In this document: positions 48,950-61,500 of the stretch, piece by piece
How positions within the stretch are numbered: the stretch's first letter is position 1
Layout: each line of letters opens with the position of its first letter
From: Gnetum montanum
Taxonomy: Eukaryota; Streptophyta; Gnetopsida; Gnetales; Gnetaceae
DNA: 64,000 nt
Reading direction: 5' to 3'
Assembly: GCA_015680685.1 (NCBI GenBank)
Contig: MNCI01016519.1
Span: 476,603-540,602 of the forward strand
The notes under the pieces: generated by a model
The model's input: the letters and a program-made list of their open reading frames with translations, nothing else
The model's database searches: none
What the model was told of the DNA's origin: nothing
Position numbers and translations under genes: made by a program

Positions 48950-49470
48950 GCGCCTCCCACATAAATCATAAAAAATCCTAATATAGTAGGATTTAAGCAT
49001 TCTAACAAGGACTACATTGAGGATAATTTCCTAAAAAGCCTTGAGATGCATTCCTAGCCTCAATTACTGAAACCTATCTCCTAGTCATTCATTCATAACA
49101 CATTGAAGTTGAAAACCCCTATACCAGAATTAGAAACTGGAGGTTGACATTGATAGTCCCAAACACCAAAGGAAGTCAAAACTCAAAAAAAGAAAAAAGC
49201 CATTTTGAGTAACCACACTAACCGAGAGTGCAAGCATGCTAGCTAGCATTTCTCTAAGGTGATGGAACTTTTCAACATCAACCTAGCCTCAGATCATCTC
49301 TAGCATGGTCATTCCAAATCCTAAACCCTAGCTAGAGCCTTTGACAATTCTAGAAGCTCTTAAACCCCAATAAAAAATGTTAAAAATCACTTGTCTTGGG
49401 CTAAGCATGTTGGTCAGCATCTCAACCACATTAGCCAACATAGTCCCAACATGGTTAATAAGGGTTTGAC
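48950..49470. repeat. Short hairpin-bearing array upstream of B2
   Basis: Units with ACTACATTGAGG, GCATGCTAGCTAGCAT and TTAGCCAACATAGTCC lie near 49009, 49213 and 49395, about 180-200 bp apart, as upstream of B1. The array stops at the LTR at 49477. Confidence 0.5.
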
Positions 49471-49476
49471 CATTAG

Positions 49477-50036
49477 TGTGACATCCTGTCTTTGGATGTC
49501 ATGGAAAATGTCAAATATATGATATATTATACATTATTCATATGAAGAAAATATACCAAATGTGAAATATATGTGATATTAGACATTATGTATAAAGGAA
49601 ATAATAGTAAAAATGCAAAAAGAGAAAGACAAGAATGCTTTATTAATATGGAATAACTTATCCAAACCATGCTCTAAGAGTGTTCCTTGAGGTTTTCTTC
49701 CTTTTTACATCTATCCCTTAAAGGTAATCTAGCAGTACCACCATTGTTAGGCCTATAACCTAGGCAGACTTCCTGGCCCGCTTCACTTGACTCCCATAAC
49801 TTATCTATATTGGCTCTACCACTTCATGTTGGCACGACCTCTAACCTCAAATATAAATGCCTTAGGTCAAACTCCCAAAGGTCACCTTGAGAGATACATC
49901 CGTTATTACAACATGCCCTTTCAGGTCTTAATTACAACTACCCTTTTGGGTCTTGTTAAGATAACAATAATTACTTGTTATGAAGAGATACCATCTTTGT
50001 TATGCATCAACATCATTTGGAAATGGGGATGTGACA
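49477..50036 (-). mobile_element. LTR of another retrotransposon, minus strand
   Basis: On the plus strand it starts TGTGACATCC and ends GGATGTGACA, giving near-perfect terminal inverted repeats; 560 bp. A polypyrimidine AGCCCCCTT follows at 50041, which on the minus strand is a polypurine tract just before the LTR. This makes it a 3' LTR whose internal domain should lie to the right. TGTCACATCC-type ends are common in chromovirus LTRs. No convincing target duplication: ATTAG on one side, ATATAG on the other. 50045-50460 shows no clear domain. Confidence 0.55.
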
Positions 50037-50464
50037 ATATAGCCCCCTTAGTTTTGATTTTTCCTCGAACAAGTCCATGGTCACTATCTTTTTCTAGCTC
50101 CAATGCTTCTATTATGCTCCCATGCTCCAAAAATTTAATTTCTCCTTGAACTTGGAATTGTTTCTTGCTTATTTTGCAAACAAGATATATGTGAGAAAAA
50201 TATATATGAGTTTAAAATGTTACTTTCTTAATGCTTCATTTTCTAAGAAAATGATAAGAGGTGAATTAAAGATATACCAACCACCAATCATTAATCCTAA
50301 CCACAGTCATATAAAGTGCAACCTAGATCTAGTTACCTAGGTAAAGGCCGTGGAAATTATTTATTCACAACTTCCATTACCTTAGATATTTTACTTATCT
50401 TATTAAAATATAGATTAAATAATAAATAAAATAATAAGATCATCAATAAAAGTAAGGGTGAGAT

Positions 50465-51650
50465 ATCCTAATCTTGATCAACATTATGAATTGATGGGAG
50501 TAATTGTAATTCTACCATAAGTGGTATATGATCTGATGGTCTTGTTCGAGATGGGAAGACTTGATCTTGATTCTTCTCAATTCCTTCTTTAGAAATTAAC
50601 TCTAGTAATTTGGTAACTTTGAAGAATTGGACATTGTACCAAATATAATCTAGGGTCTCAATGAAGAATGTTATTGACCTATCCTCATTAATCATTGTAG
50701 AGTAATTAGTAAAATGTGGTTGTTGATGAGTATTATCCATCAACATCATCTATTCCTAAATTCTAGAATTTGATTTATCTACTAAAGATTCAAAGTAAGC
50801 AGAATATGCACTGGCCAATGGAATTGCATGCTGAGTTGATGGAAACATCTTCTTCAAATAAGGTTCATCTTCCAAAGATTCATTTACACATCCATATTTT
50901 AAGAATTAATAGACACCACTTCCAACTTTTGCATTGAAGTCTTCATAGAGAACAAATGGTATTGGATTAGTATAACTTAGAAATAACTTATTTTTCAAAC
51001 TTTTTTCTATTTGCTTAATCAAGTATGCTCCTTAACACAATTTAACATTGGAACATCTTGGTTTGGCAGTCAAATGTGTGTTAACCATGCATACACACCT
51101 TCTTGATAATTGCATTTTTGGAATTAATGCCAAAGCCATGTGAGTTTTCTAAAATCTTAACTTTTCTTTCTTTTCCATTACTTGAAGTTTTGAAATTTCA
51201 AAAATCATATTTTCTAAACTCCATTGAAATATTTGTACCAATTTAAACTTGGCTTCTTTAGAAAAGATTGCACAACCATCCATGTGATTTTTGCAATATG
51301 CTAATATGTACGACTCAAAAGAAGAGCCCCCATAAGAACCATTTTGCTTATAAATACCTATGTATCCCATCTTTATCAAGTTTGGTTGGAATTGGTATAG
51401 AAATTCCCATGGCATGACTTCTTGTAGGCACAAACCATTAGCATCCAAACCTTGTAACCATATTAAGATGAGTGGATATCAATATTCATGCCAATCCAAG
51501 GCCCATGATAGACATAGTAGATGTTGTTTCTCACTCACTAGGAATCTTGCAAGCACGTTGTATGTTGCAACTTTCATTCTCATTCTTGGATTATCTTTTG
51601 AATCATTTCTCTTGATGAGTATCATACTCATTGAAACGAGATTCTGAGTC
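50465..51650 (-). pseudogene. CCR4-type deadenylase pseudogene (endonuclease/exonuclease/phosphatase fold)
   Basis: A minus-strand reading with the fold's motifs in correct order: VATYNVLARF (about 51570), WALDWHEY, CLQEV with the metal-binding Glu (51416-51427), GYIGIYKQNG and DGCAIF, NTHLTAKP (51071-51082), a DFN block (50933-50941), LDYIWYN and finally SDHIPLMVEL (about 50520-50540). In plants these proteins are cytoplasmic poly(A)-specific nucleases of the CCR4 homologue group. The motifs run through about 1.2 kb with no introns visible, unlike typical plant CCR4 homologues, so it may be retrocopied. Stops and frameshifts break it. It lies beside the LTR at 49477-50036, so capture by an element is possible but not shown. 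Confidence 0.75.
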
Positions 51651-52190
51651 TCGATGTTATTTTTCCATATGTTTTGATAATGGATTAATATGCCTTTTTT
51701 TGATTGTTGAAGTTTGTTCTATTTCCTTAGCTAATTCTCCAACTAAATAATCATTAACTAATACATTGACCAATAATCAACTACATCAACTAAATAACTA
51801 CATTATCTAATCTTAGTAATATGTAATTACATTACTTGATTTTTAGTAATATTTAACTATATTATCTAATTTTTAATGACCTTTCTACCCCCTTAAGGAC
51901 ATTGACTTCGACAGTGTAACTAATGACATGCCATAGTAATCTTAAGGCTATATGTAAAGGTTTAAGCATTAAATATTAAGGTTTCAAAAGGTTAAATTCA
52001 TAAAAAAAAATTTATGATATCATCAAGTTATTGGGTACTTGGATGATAAATTTGACCTTACCATTGAGTTTAGAAGGATGAAAAATGTTGGAAATGATTA
52101 TTCATATGTTGAAAATGGATGTTGTATGCTTGAGTTATGTGAAAATTAAACTTTTGAGGATGTTGAGGCACTATGTTGGGCAAGGAGTAA
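51651..52190. other. AT-rich stretch, no gene seen
   Basis: Repeated TAACTACATTATCTAATYTTTAGTAATAT-like blocks between 51720 and 51880 form a degenerate short-period repeat. Nothing coding. Confidence 0.4.
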
Positions 52191-52199
52191 AAACTAGTT

Positions 52200-53596
52200 T
52201 TTGGGGTTCCCTGGTTTTGCAATCAAAAACCTCAAGTGTTGGAACAAAAACCAAGAATCCTTAGTGTAAGCAGTTTCCCAAGCTCGAATCCCCAGGGCCT
52301 TCATGAGAAAAAGGGAATTCAAGATGCCTTGGTGGGTCTAGGAGATCAAGTAGGGACTTAGGAGATGCAAAATGTGGAAATATGAAAAAATTTGAATAAT
52401 ACACAAATAATTAATTTATTTTTGAACAAAAAGCTCAAAACTTAAAACTTTATTGAGAAAAGAATAAAGAATAAGTTAGATAAATGTGTATAAATGGTGC
52501 CTCAATGAGCAAAAAGGGGGCTCACTTGTGCAAGAGTTCAAAGCCCATTGAGGTCAATGTGATCTTCTTTGGATACTAAGCCACTCTTGATGTTGCCAAA
52601 CCTTCCTTTGCTACTAAAACATTGGATCTCCCAATTGGGTTGCTACTTGGGGGGTGCGGGGGTGAGAAAGATGGGATATTTGGATGCCAAGTTACTCCAC
52701 ACTGGGTTTGGAATCCCATAAGTGTAGTGTTAACATAAAAAATCCACCAAATCTCAAGGCCTCACTATTTCCACACTAAGGTTCAAGAGAATGCAAGTAT
52801 GGGAATGTGCAAGAGCTCTTGAGTGCTTGAAAATGCCCCAAGTATGGAATTGTGTATGTGTAAATTGTTTGAGAAAAATTGTTGGAATGCCAAAGTGCTT
52901 GTGCGTCAAAAATTACAGAACCTATAAATGATGTTAGAGTTTGGCTTCTATAGGGTTTTTGGGCCATGAATTTGACTACAAATTGGTGATGATTAGGCTA
53001 CAAAATGGCTACAAATTTGATGTAATTTTGTTGCAAATTGGCTACCAAATTTAGGTGAAATGGGCACCCAAATTTGGGGGGTTACTAAACATAGTAAGTG
53101 CTTCCCCCATGGTCATTTCATTTACTAAAAATAGTAACCAACTCACACCTTCCATGTTGAGCTATCCATTGTGCTTATTGAAGTGGCTAGTCAATTTTGA
53201 AGTGCATGAATTGATGAATTTTTCTCCTTATGGCTTCCATGCTAGGGGATTGAATTTTCGATGCTAGGGATAGGTGAGATCTATCCCCTTGTAGGTGCTT
53301 CCAACGTAGAGAAATTCATACCCCCCATAAAACCTATCAAATTGCCCTTGGCATTCCAAAAGGCATTTTTAAACTCCCCAAACCCAAATATAGATACTAG
53401 GTGACTTTTTTCACTTGGGGAATGAGGCTTTAGCTAGTTATGAGGCATTTTTCAGCTCCAAAAGTATAAAGTATGTGAAATTGTCCATTGTGGGTTACAT
53501 TTTTCACATTTAAAATGAGATTTTACCTCGGGTTTTATGGGGTGGAAGCTACATGATGAAGATTGATTATAACATGCAAAATTTTGTGGTGTTTCA
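52200..53596 (-). mobile_element. 3' LTR of a minus-strand Tat-like element
   Basis: Collinear with 38380-39919. The right end GTGGTGTTTCA is followed by a polypurine tract on the minus strand, and integrase lies beyond on the same strand, so this is the 3' LTR. The left edge is uncertain. The interior carries TTCCATG/CACTGGG-type motifs that resemble the array at 55990-58500. Confidence 0.65.
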
Positions 53597-53598
53597 AT

Positions 53599-53610
53599 GG
53601 CCCCCTTTTT
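53599..53610 (-). other. Polypurine tract of the Tat-like element
   Basis: GGCCCCCTTTTT on the plus strand, AAAAAGGGGGCC on the element strand, two bases from the LTR. Confidence 0.7.
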
Positions 53611-53732
53611 GTTGGTGCCTGAAGGATTAATCTAAGAGGCACTGACGGAGAATACAAAACACCACTGCATATTATAACGCTACAATGCATATAGGCCACA
53701 TGAGAATCAAGCTATCTAGGTTACTATTGTTG

Positions 53733-53819
53733 CTAGTTTAAGGCTATGGCAGGCGATGGCACTAGTTAAAGGCCCCAGTAGGCCATGTTGCCAGTTTAAG
53801 ATCATAGCAGATCATTGAA
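53733..53819 (+). repeat. 29-bp tandem array, three units
   Basis: Units start at 53733, 53762 and 53791 (CTAGTTTAAGGC..CAGGC type). The same unit and copy number occur at 55578-55664 and 62979-63066. Confidence 0.75.
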
Positions 53820-53829
53820 AGTAGGCTCA

Positions 53830-55250
53830 CTTGTTGATGATCTGTAGGCTACATGTATTATGGTTTCAGATAGGAATGATTGACCAAATTGGCCAACTCA
53901 TGTCCATTCATGTTGGCTATTTTGAATGGTTTGTTCTTGTAGGCTCTAGTCATAAGAAAGGGTTCTTCCTAGTTGGTTGAGAATTTCTTTGCATGCTCAT
54001 GGATGACCTTGAGAACTAGATCCCCCTACTTGATCTTGCACATGGTCAAGTTATGGTGATGTTGCTTTTGCCTCTCTTGATAGTTCTTGATGTGAGCAAG
54101 TGCTTTCATACATCACTCCTCCAGTAAATCCAGTGCTGCTATTTGTAACTCCTTGCTCTACTCATTGTTAATGAAGTCAATCAAGGCTACTTGGAGCGAT
54201 GTTACCTGTAATTCAAGAGGTAAAATAACTTCAGAACCATAAACAAGGCTATAAGGGGTCATGCTAGTTGTTGTGCAATAAGTTATTCTATATGCCCATA
54301 GTGCATGGACAAGTCACTTATGTCGCTTTTGGTTGTTTTGGTTGAGCATCTTTTTGAGCAAGTTGATGATGGCCTTGTTGCTTACTCTTGCTTATTCATT
54401 AGCTTAAGGGTAGTAAGCTGATGAGAAAGATTTCTTAATGCCTAGGTTGTGACAAAGATCCTTGGTTTCTTGGTTGCTAAATTAAGGTCCACTGTTTGTA
54501 ACTATGATTATGGGTATGCCAAAACAAGCTATAATGTTGTCTAGGATAAACTTGCAAACTAGTTTAGATGTGGTCTTCCTTAGGGGAATGGCCTTAACCC
54601 ACATGGTAAAGTATATAGTTGTAGTGATGATGAAGCTATGTCCTGCAAAAGACTAAGGCACGATGAGTCTAATGATATCTAACCCACATCGTTGAAACAA
54701 CCATGTTATCTAGGTTATATGAAACTCAGTTAGTGATACATGTATCAGGTTGCTATATCATTGACATGTGTCACATTGCTTAACCTTTTGTAGGTAATCA
54801 TTTTTCATATGGGGCCAATAGTAGCCTAACCATATAATCTTAGTGGCCATGGCTCTTGGTCCTATATGTCCTTCACAAACACCCTTGTGAACCTCCTCTA
54901 GGACTATTTTGGCTTCAGTTTTGCTTAAGCACTTTAGGAGTATGCCATCATAGGATCATTGACATAATGTGTTATCACGTATGATGAGTATGGAGTCCTT
55001 CTAAGAAGTAGTCAAGCCCTATGAGGATTCATCATGCATAAGGTAAAATTTGATATTGTCATACCACTCCTTAGGAAGAGCAGGATGAACTATAATCTAC
55101 CTTGTAATCCCCAAAGATCTATAATCTACCTTAGGAGGAGCAGTATGAACTATAATCTACCTTAAGAGGAGCAGTATGAACTATAATCTACCATGCATAA
55201 GGTAAAATTTGAGGCTATGTGGTCTACAAGACTCTCAGGCTCAAGATCTA
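53830..55250 (-). pseudogene. RNase H end and integrase of the Tat-like element
   Basis: Minus-strand reading: YDNIKFYLM and SYDGILLKCLS (about 55080-54930), then the HHCC zinc domain (EEVHKGVCEGHIG near 54890, GYYWPHMKN, CDTCQ near 54770). The core follows with GLDIIRL, IIIVTNSGP and the ARVSNKAIINLLKK block, then LVHALWAYRI, SLVYGSEVILPLEL, and a GDLVLKVIHEHAKKF C-terminal block near 53990. Of the D-D-E triad, the second residue reads Asn (about 54495) and the third Arg, so it is dead as well as frameshifted. No reverse transcriptase lies upstream; the B3 unit comes next. This fits the Tat type without chromodomain. Confidence 0.8.
55033..55213. repeat. Local tandem duplication in the RNase H-integrase linker
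   Basis: A CATGCATAAGGTAAAATTTGA block occurs at 55033 and 55192. Between them TGAACTATAATCTACCTT recurs at 55086, 55146 and 55177. This looks like slippage expansion inside dead coding sequence. Confidence 0.75.
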
Positions 55251-55577
55251 GGCAACCAAGGTCAATACATCATTCAATATCACCATGAAGTACATGTAGA
55301 CACAAAGGCAAACTGATTTTCTTCCAAATACTCATACTTTTGATCCTACGTATCAACCAAAAGCATATTAAGTGGCACATAGTTAAAAGTGAATAAATAA
55401 TGTTAAAATGTCATAAAACATATCCAAATCTAATGCAATCAAGGCCATTTAAGGTCATCAATGAAATAAGGTCAATTTGAAAAAGTGCAATAGAGTCGAA
55501 GAAAGGTCACATAAAGGTTAAGCAAGGGAAAATATAAGGAGTAAGGCTAAAAATGATCAATAAAGGTTACAATTTTT

Positions 55578-55664
55578 CCAATTTAATGTTTTAGTAGGTT
55601 GTGATGCTAGTTTATAGTCTTGGTGGACTATGATGTCAATTTAAGGCCTTAGTGGGCCATGGTC
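55578..55664 (+). repeat. 29-bp tandem array, three units, outer side of the B3 array
   Basis: Units start at 55578, 55607 and 55636, period exactly 29. A single further unit lies near 55922. 55251-55577 and 55665-55980 show no gene. Confidence 0.75.
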
Positions 55665-55989
55665 ATATCGTGTCAAATGGTGGTCAAGGAAGGTCAAACC
55701 CTACTATTTGATACCATTTAAAGGCCAAACAAAGACAAATAGAGTTGTAATAACACAAACAATGAACATATAAAGTTGTATAGAGCCCATAGAAGGTCAA
55801 CAAGTCATCAAGGCAACATAAGTCCAAAGCTAAGTCAAAACATTATGTAATAAGGAAAAAATCAAGCAAAATAGGCCATATATGATAAAATTTTAATATA
55901 GGCCAAAATGGCTAGGTTCTGCTAGTTTTAGCCTTAGTGAGCCATGTTTTGATGCTACAGGGCTATTAGGTGAGTTTAGGCATTAATTA

Positions 55990-58500
55990 GGATTGTTTCT
56001 TGGTTGTTTAGACCCAAAAATCAAGTCTTTTGAGGCTTCCACACTAGGCTTAACGTGGAAATAGGAGCCCTTAGTATGGAGACTAAGGAAAATGTGTTTT
56101 AGGATTCTTAGAGGTCCAAGAACCTTCCCAAGGTAGTGTAGGGTTAGATCCATCAAAATTAGGCTTCTTGAGACTTTTTAAAGGTTAAAAAGTAGGTTTT
56201 GAAGCCTTCCCCCTTTATTTCCACGTTGGCTAACATGGAAGAGAGGGGGTTTAACATGGGGAATCAAAATCCAATAAAAAATGAGTTCAAACATGGTTAA
56301 ACAAGTAGTTAGAGTCCAAATCTAGAACTTGTGCATCTCCCAGCTTCATTTTGAGGCAATTTAAGGTCATTTTTAGTGTTAATAGTAGTTGAAATGACTT
56401 CCCCCCCTTCTTCCCTGCTAGGCATAGTATCCTCAACATGGAAAATAGGGGAATACTTATTTGATGAATTGAAAGTGATTTTGGGACACTTTGAAAAGGT
56501 TTCTAGGCCCCTAGGGCTGTAGACTTTGATTTTGCAAGTTTTTGACTAATTTTGGGCATGTTTGAAAGCTATTTAAGGGTACTTAAGGTCTTTCCCCATT
56601 GTTTCCACATTGGGAGAGTTACTCCAGCATGGAAGAATGGGGGGAATGGGTTTTGGAGGTTGGGATAAAGTTAGACGAGCAAAATATTAAGGCTGTGAGG
56701 TCCTGGACTTCTCTGGAAAAGATATTTGGCTTCCAGGAGTGCCATCTTTTTTCCAAAAGTGGAAAAGCAACTTTCCCCATTATTTCCATGTTGGGGAAGT
56801 TACTCTAGCATGAAAGAAGTAAGAATATTATATCTAGACCAATTTAGATCATAATTAACTATGCATGTTACCTCCTAGGATTGCTAGGGTCAAGGGCTAT
56901 GGATCCATGTTAAAATTTGATAGTTTTTGGCATCACTAGGTGGTTGTTTGGCTTTCCCCATTTCTTCCACACTGTGGATAAAGAGCTTAGCATGGAAAAA
57001 AAGGGTGAATGGATTTTTGGTCACATGGGATTAATTTTGGAAGTTTAAGGGCTCAAATAACTACTACCAGGGCACAAGAGTGCATGAAAGGTCGTTTGAT
57101 GACATTTTGAGGTGTTTAGGAGACTCAAACAAGTCCCCCTTGAGTTTCCACATTAGGGAAGCTACCCTCAGTGTGGAAGAACTATGCATCTCAAATCTTG
57201 ATCAATTTTGACCTCAATTAACTTTTCATGTCAGCCTTTGGGGCTATTGGGGTCAAGGACTAGGGTTTGAAGTCAAAACTAGTCATTTTAAAGGTTTTTA
57301 AGTGGTTTTTAAACTTCCCCCTTTTTCCACATTGGGGCTTCAATGCTCAATGTGGAAAATTTGTGGAAAATATTTTTGGTGCTTTATGGTCACTTTCGAT
57401 CATGCATGTAGGCTTCTAAGGTTGTTGGTGATGATGGTTAATGCATGGCATCAAAATTTAGATGTCTTAAATGTTGATGAGTGGTTTTTGTGCTTCCCCC
57501 CATTTTTCCACATTGGGGCTTTCATGCTTAACATGGAAAAATGGGGGAAAATATTTTTAGTCATTTTCACCACTTTTAGTCATGCATGTAGGTTTCTAAG
57601 GTTGTTGGCATTGATTGTTAACATCAAATGCCAAATTTTGGCTATTTTAAGTGTCATAAGGTATTTTTTGAACTTCCCTCATTTTTCCATGCTAGGGCTT
57701 TCATGCTTAGCATGGAAAATTGGGGAGGGGGGGGGGGGGGGGGGAATCTTTTTTAGTTATTTTTTGTTGATCTTGCTATGCATGAGTCCTCATAGGTTTA
57801 CTAGTCCTGGCCATCAATGCTCGAGGTTAAGATAGTCATTTTGGGGGTTGTGAGAGGGCTTTTAGGCTTTCCCATTTTTTCCACATTGAAGGTGGAAGGG
57901 TTAGCATGGAAGAGGTTCCCTAAATCAAGAAAGTTAGATCTAGGCTAGGTTGGTAGCTAATTGACCATGCATGTCAATCTCGAGGGCTGTTGATGTTGAC
58001 AATTAATGTTGGATGTCAAGGTTTGATAGTTTGGAGGCTTCTAAGTGCCTCATGTAACCTGTACCCTTTCTTCCATGCTAGGAATGGTGTCCCTAGTGTG
58101 GATGAGAGGGGGATGAAATATTTGTACCAATTTTAACCCATTATGGGGCTTTTAGAAGCTTGAAAGGGTTTTGAAAGGGTCCAAGGATCATTGGGCATGA
58201 AGAATTTATCATTAGATCATTAATTTATATCATTTTTGACTTTCCCCCATCTATCCACACTGAGGATGAGAGGCTTAGCATGGACGAAGCCTTCCCCAAT
58301 ATGGAATACATCAAATCCTAGGTTTCAACCAGTTTTGACTAGGTTTGGTGAGTTTCCAAGGTTGTTAGAGATGCTCGGAGGGGTTCTAGGTCATGTGGGA
58401 CCCACTTTGGGATCAAACTTCTTCTAGATGATTGTTGGAAGGCAAGAGTGAGTGTTATCCCCATTCTACCATGTTGGGCACTACTTCCCCAGGATGGAAA
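55990..58500. repeat. About 180-bp hairpin-bearing tandem array upstream of B3
   Basis: About fourteen diverged units. Each has a CCCC-TTTCCACATTGGGG arm and an AGCATGGAAAAATGGGG arm forming a hairpin, and several also share an ATGCATGTAGGYTTCTAAGG block. Hairpins lie near 56037, 56215, 56400, 56598, 56775, 56950, 57130, 57315, 57495, 57680, 57865, 58060, 58245 and 58460, so the spacing is 175-215 bp. The best stem, 57497-57510 with 57534-57547, is 14 bp perfect. The array ends at exon 1 of B3. The long open frame 57302-57835 is an accident of three units being in phase. Confidence 0.75.
57727..57744 (+). repeat. G18 homopolymer
   Basis: Eighteen consecutive G inside one array unit, extending the normal TGGGGAGG arm. 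It is either slippage or an assembly error. Confidence 0.9.
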
Positions 58501-61500
58501 CTCATGGTGCTTAGCCTTGCTCATGTTTTGCCTAAATTTGAAGACTCGGTGTTGAAAAAGGTAAGTTTGGGTTACTAAAAATAGAAAGATATTTGTAAGT
58601 CTAACAAATTTTTATAATGACAAATTAGTAGCAAGCCAATTTTTGTATTTTTTCTTGATGAAAATATGGCATATTTCTGAAATTTAACGTTATAGGTTTG
58701 TAGCCCTTTGTTTAAGCTTTCCGATGGTTGTTGTCTTGTTTAATTTGGCTTTGAAATAAGAAAGTTATGACTATCTTTGTAACATTGCGCAGTTAGGTTG
58801 TTTTTGCCATTTTTGTAATTTCATGTAGATTTGTAAAATTTTCATAAGAAAATAGCCAAAGCCTTCGCTATTTTCTAGCCATGGCTACATAGGATTTGGC
58901 TTTTGCTTTATAATGGAGGTGGAATCACTCTAATTAGGCTTAAAACAAATTTTTCATGTTTTTTTTGCTAAGGTTATGTGAATCAAGGAAAAACTCATGG
59001 TTGTAGTACATAACTTGAAATAGAAGTGGTTAATATGCTTAATAATTTTTTATTTTTTGCTTCATGGATTTTTCTAAGTTTATCATGTTTTTTCTAAATT
59101 TGAGCATAGTTTAGATGGTTTTTTTTTAAAAAATTTATGCATGCTTTGCATAATTTTAGATGCCTTTTCTAAACTTACGCTTGTTTTTTCCAAATTTATG
59201 CATAATTTAGATATGTTTTCCTGAATTTATGCATAATTTAGATTAAGACATATTTTTGGTTGTAAAGGTTATGAAATATGGTAACAATGCTTTTATGAAA
59301 TTTCTCAAGCTAACTTAGATAAACATCTAAGAGCTTTTTACAGAGGCTAATTTCACCTTTGACGTAGGAAGTCTTCTCTAAATTTATTGAGAAATTTAAA
59401 TTGGTCATGATGCAAGCATATGCAAAGTTGTAATAATGTTTTCTTATGAAATTTCTTAGGCTCATTTAGATAAACACCTTAGAGATTTTTACAGAGACTA
59501 ATTTCATGTTTGACTAGATGTTTTGTCTAAATTTGCTAAGTAATTGTAATAGGTCATATTGTTTTTTCTTTGAAAGGTTGTAATAATGCCTTTTTATGAA
59601 ATTCCTTAAGCTAATTTAGATAAACATCTTAGAGCTTTTTATAGAGGTTAATTTCACCTTTGACTACATGTTTTATCTAAATTTGTTAAGAAATTCTAAT
59701 TAGTCACAATGTTTTTGCTTTGTTTTATGCAGGGTCTTCTTGAGGCCTATTCTCATGATAGTGGATCTGGTAGGCATTTTGTGTTATATTGGTCATCTTA
59801 AAATGAATACTCCACTACACGACATGCCCCTTGGGAAGCTCTTGTTGTGGTTTCAGCCTAGGGCAAGCGACTTCTTTGCCTACCTTCCTAGGAACTTTAG
59901 TATGACGTTGTGGTCACACTTCTTTGTAGATGTAGTTGGGGTTGTTCTGGGGACCTTGTTGCCTCAGGCATCTCGATTGATTACCAAGTATATTACTGAA
60001 AAATAAGTTTCTAAGACCACAAGGGGATCTATAGATGCTATAAATTCATGCTACCTTTTGGAGATCTAGATAATGCCAAAGTATAGTTAGTATAATACTG
60101 ATAATACCTTGATGGTGGCACATAGAGCTCACACAATATTCCAAAACCCACCTAGAATTGTGTATCATCTACAGGGGTAAATATGGTTTTTAGCATATTA
60201 TGTTGCATGTTATCGAATCCTTTGATGAGGAGGTCAATCACTTTAGCACCATCATCCAATGTGTTAAGGTGAACATTGATGTAGGTGCTAGCCACTTTCG
60301 TGATTTGTTTGATGTCTCAACTAATGGGGCAAAGATTCCCACTAGGACAATGAGGGAATCAAGTCACCATGAGGAAGTTCTAGAGTGACTTGATGCTAGC
60401 ATGGGCCACTCTAGAATTTTGATGTATAGCTTCACAAACATTAATGGAAAGGAATCATATCCTTTGTTTAGGTCTTGTGAATTCCCCTAACTATTATCAC
60501 AAAAGAAGGTGATTGGCCTAGCATATGGTTGGACCTTTAAGAAGGTCTTAATGGAGGGCATCAAATTTGATTGGGTTACTACTTTGGCTACTGGGCTTTG
60601 AGAGGAGATCCTTAAACTCTGTGTTGACACGTCCATAATAATCCATATGCACTTTGCAGTTTCTGCAAGTTATCTAAAGAGGTTTGTAGAGTTTCTGGTG
60701 GTGTATAGGAATGGACGATGGGTTTCCCAAGATCCAAGCCAACTTTCTTGGCCTTGGATAAAACACATTTATGTAACAGTGTAGGCCTAGAACCCACCAG
60801 AGGAGGTGGATGAGACATTATCCATCATCACTAAGAATCTTGATGTTAGGCATCATGAGTCTCTTGATAGTATTGATGATGATGAGCCTCTCTTGTTTCC
60901 TACTAGTGTTCAAGCTACTAGATGATGGTGCATAGAGGCTAAAGGGATAGCTAGAGAGAAACTCAAGAAGCCTATGGTGGAGGCACCCCCAAGATCAGAT
61001 CAACCTACCTTGAAGAAGATTAAGTTTAAGCTTAAGCCATCATAATAGGTAGTGGTAGGTGTGCTTTATTTAACTTTGGCTATTTCATGTTTTAAAATTT
61101 GATGGCTACTTTATGGTTTCATGTGTTAATCAATTTTCTATGTGCCATGGTTGTAGATAAGCATCAAGTTATAGTAGCCCAGCCTACTGCAGAGGTAGAT
61201 TAAAGGTGTGTAGAAGAGGTACTCTTAAAGCAACCCATGGTTGAAGGACTTTCTAATGCAGACATAGATGATCTAGATGCCTTGTTTGGTGAGGCAGTAC
61301 TAGGTACATCTCCCATCATCATCCTAAAGGAGGAGGAGAAGGAGGAGCTAGGTATGCTTATGCCTCGCTATTTTTGTTATATCTTATTGGTTATATTTGG
61401 TTGTCATCCTAACTTTTCAATGATTGTCATGCTTAAAGTAGTTCCCGAACCACTAGCACAAGCTTCCATCCTTGATTTTTGTGCAAAACCATGGGTAGAG

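Noticed and set aside
49477-50036. Solo LTR with target duplication
   Set aside because: The flanks ATTAG and ATATAG do not match cleanly, and the B2 array does not resume after 50036, so it is called the 3' LTR of a truncated element instead.
57302-57835. A 177-codon plus-strand open frame
   Set aside because: It repeats itself about every 61 residues (HACRLLRLLV, then HACRFLRLLA) because it spans three units of the roughly 180-bp array that happen to stay in phase. No family resemblance.
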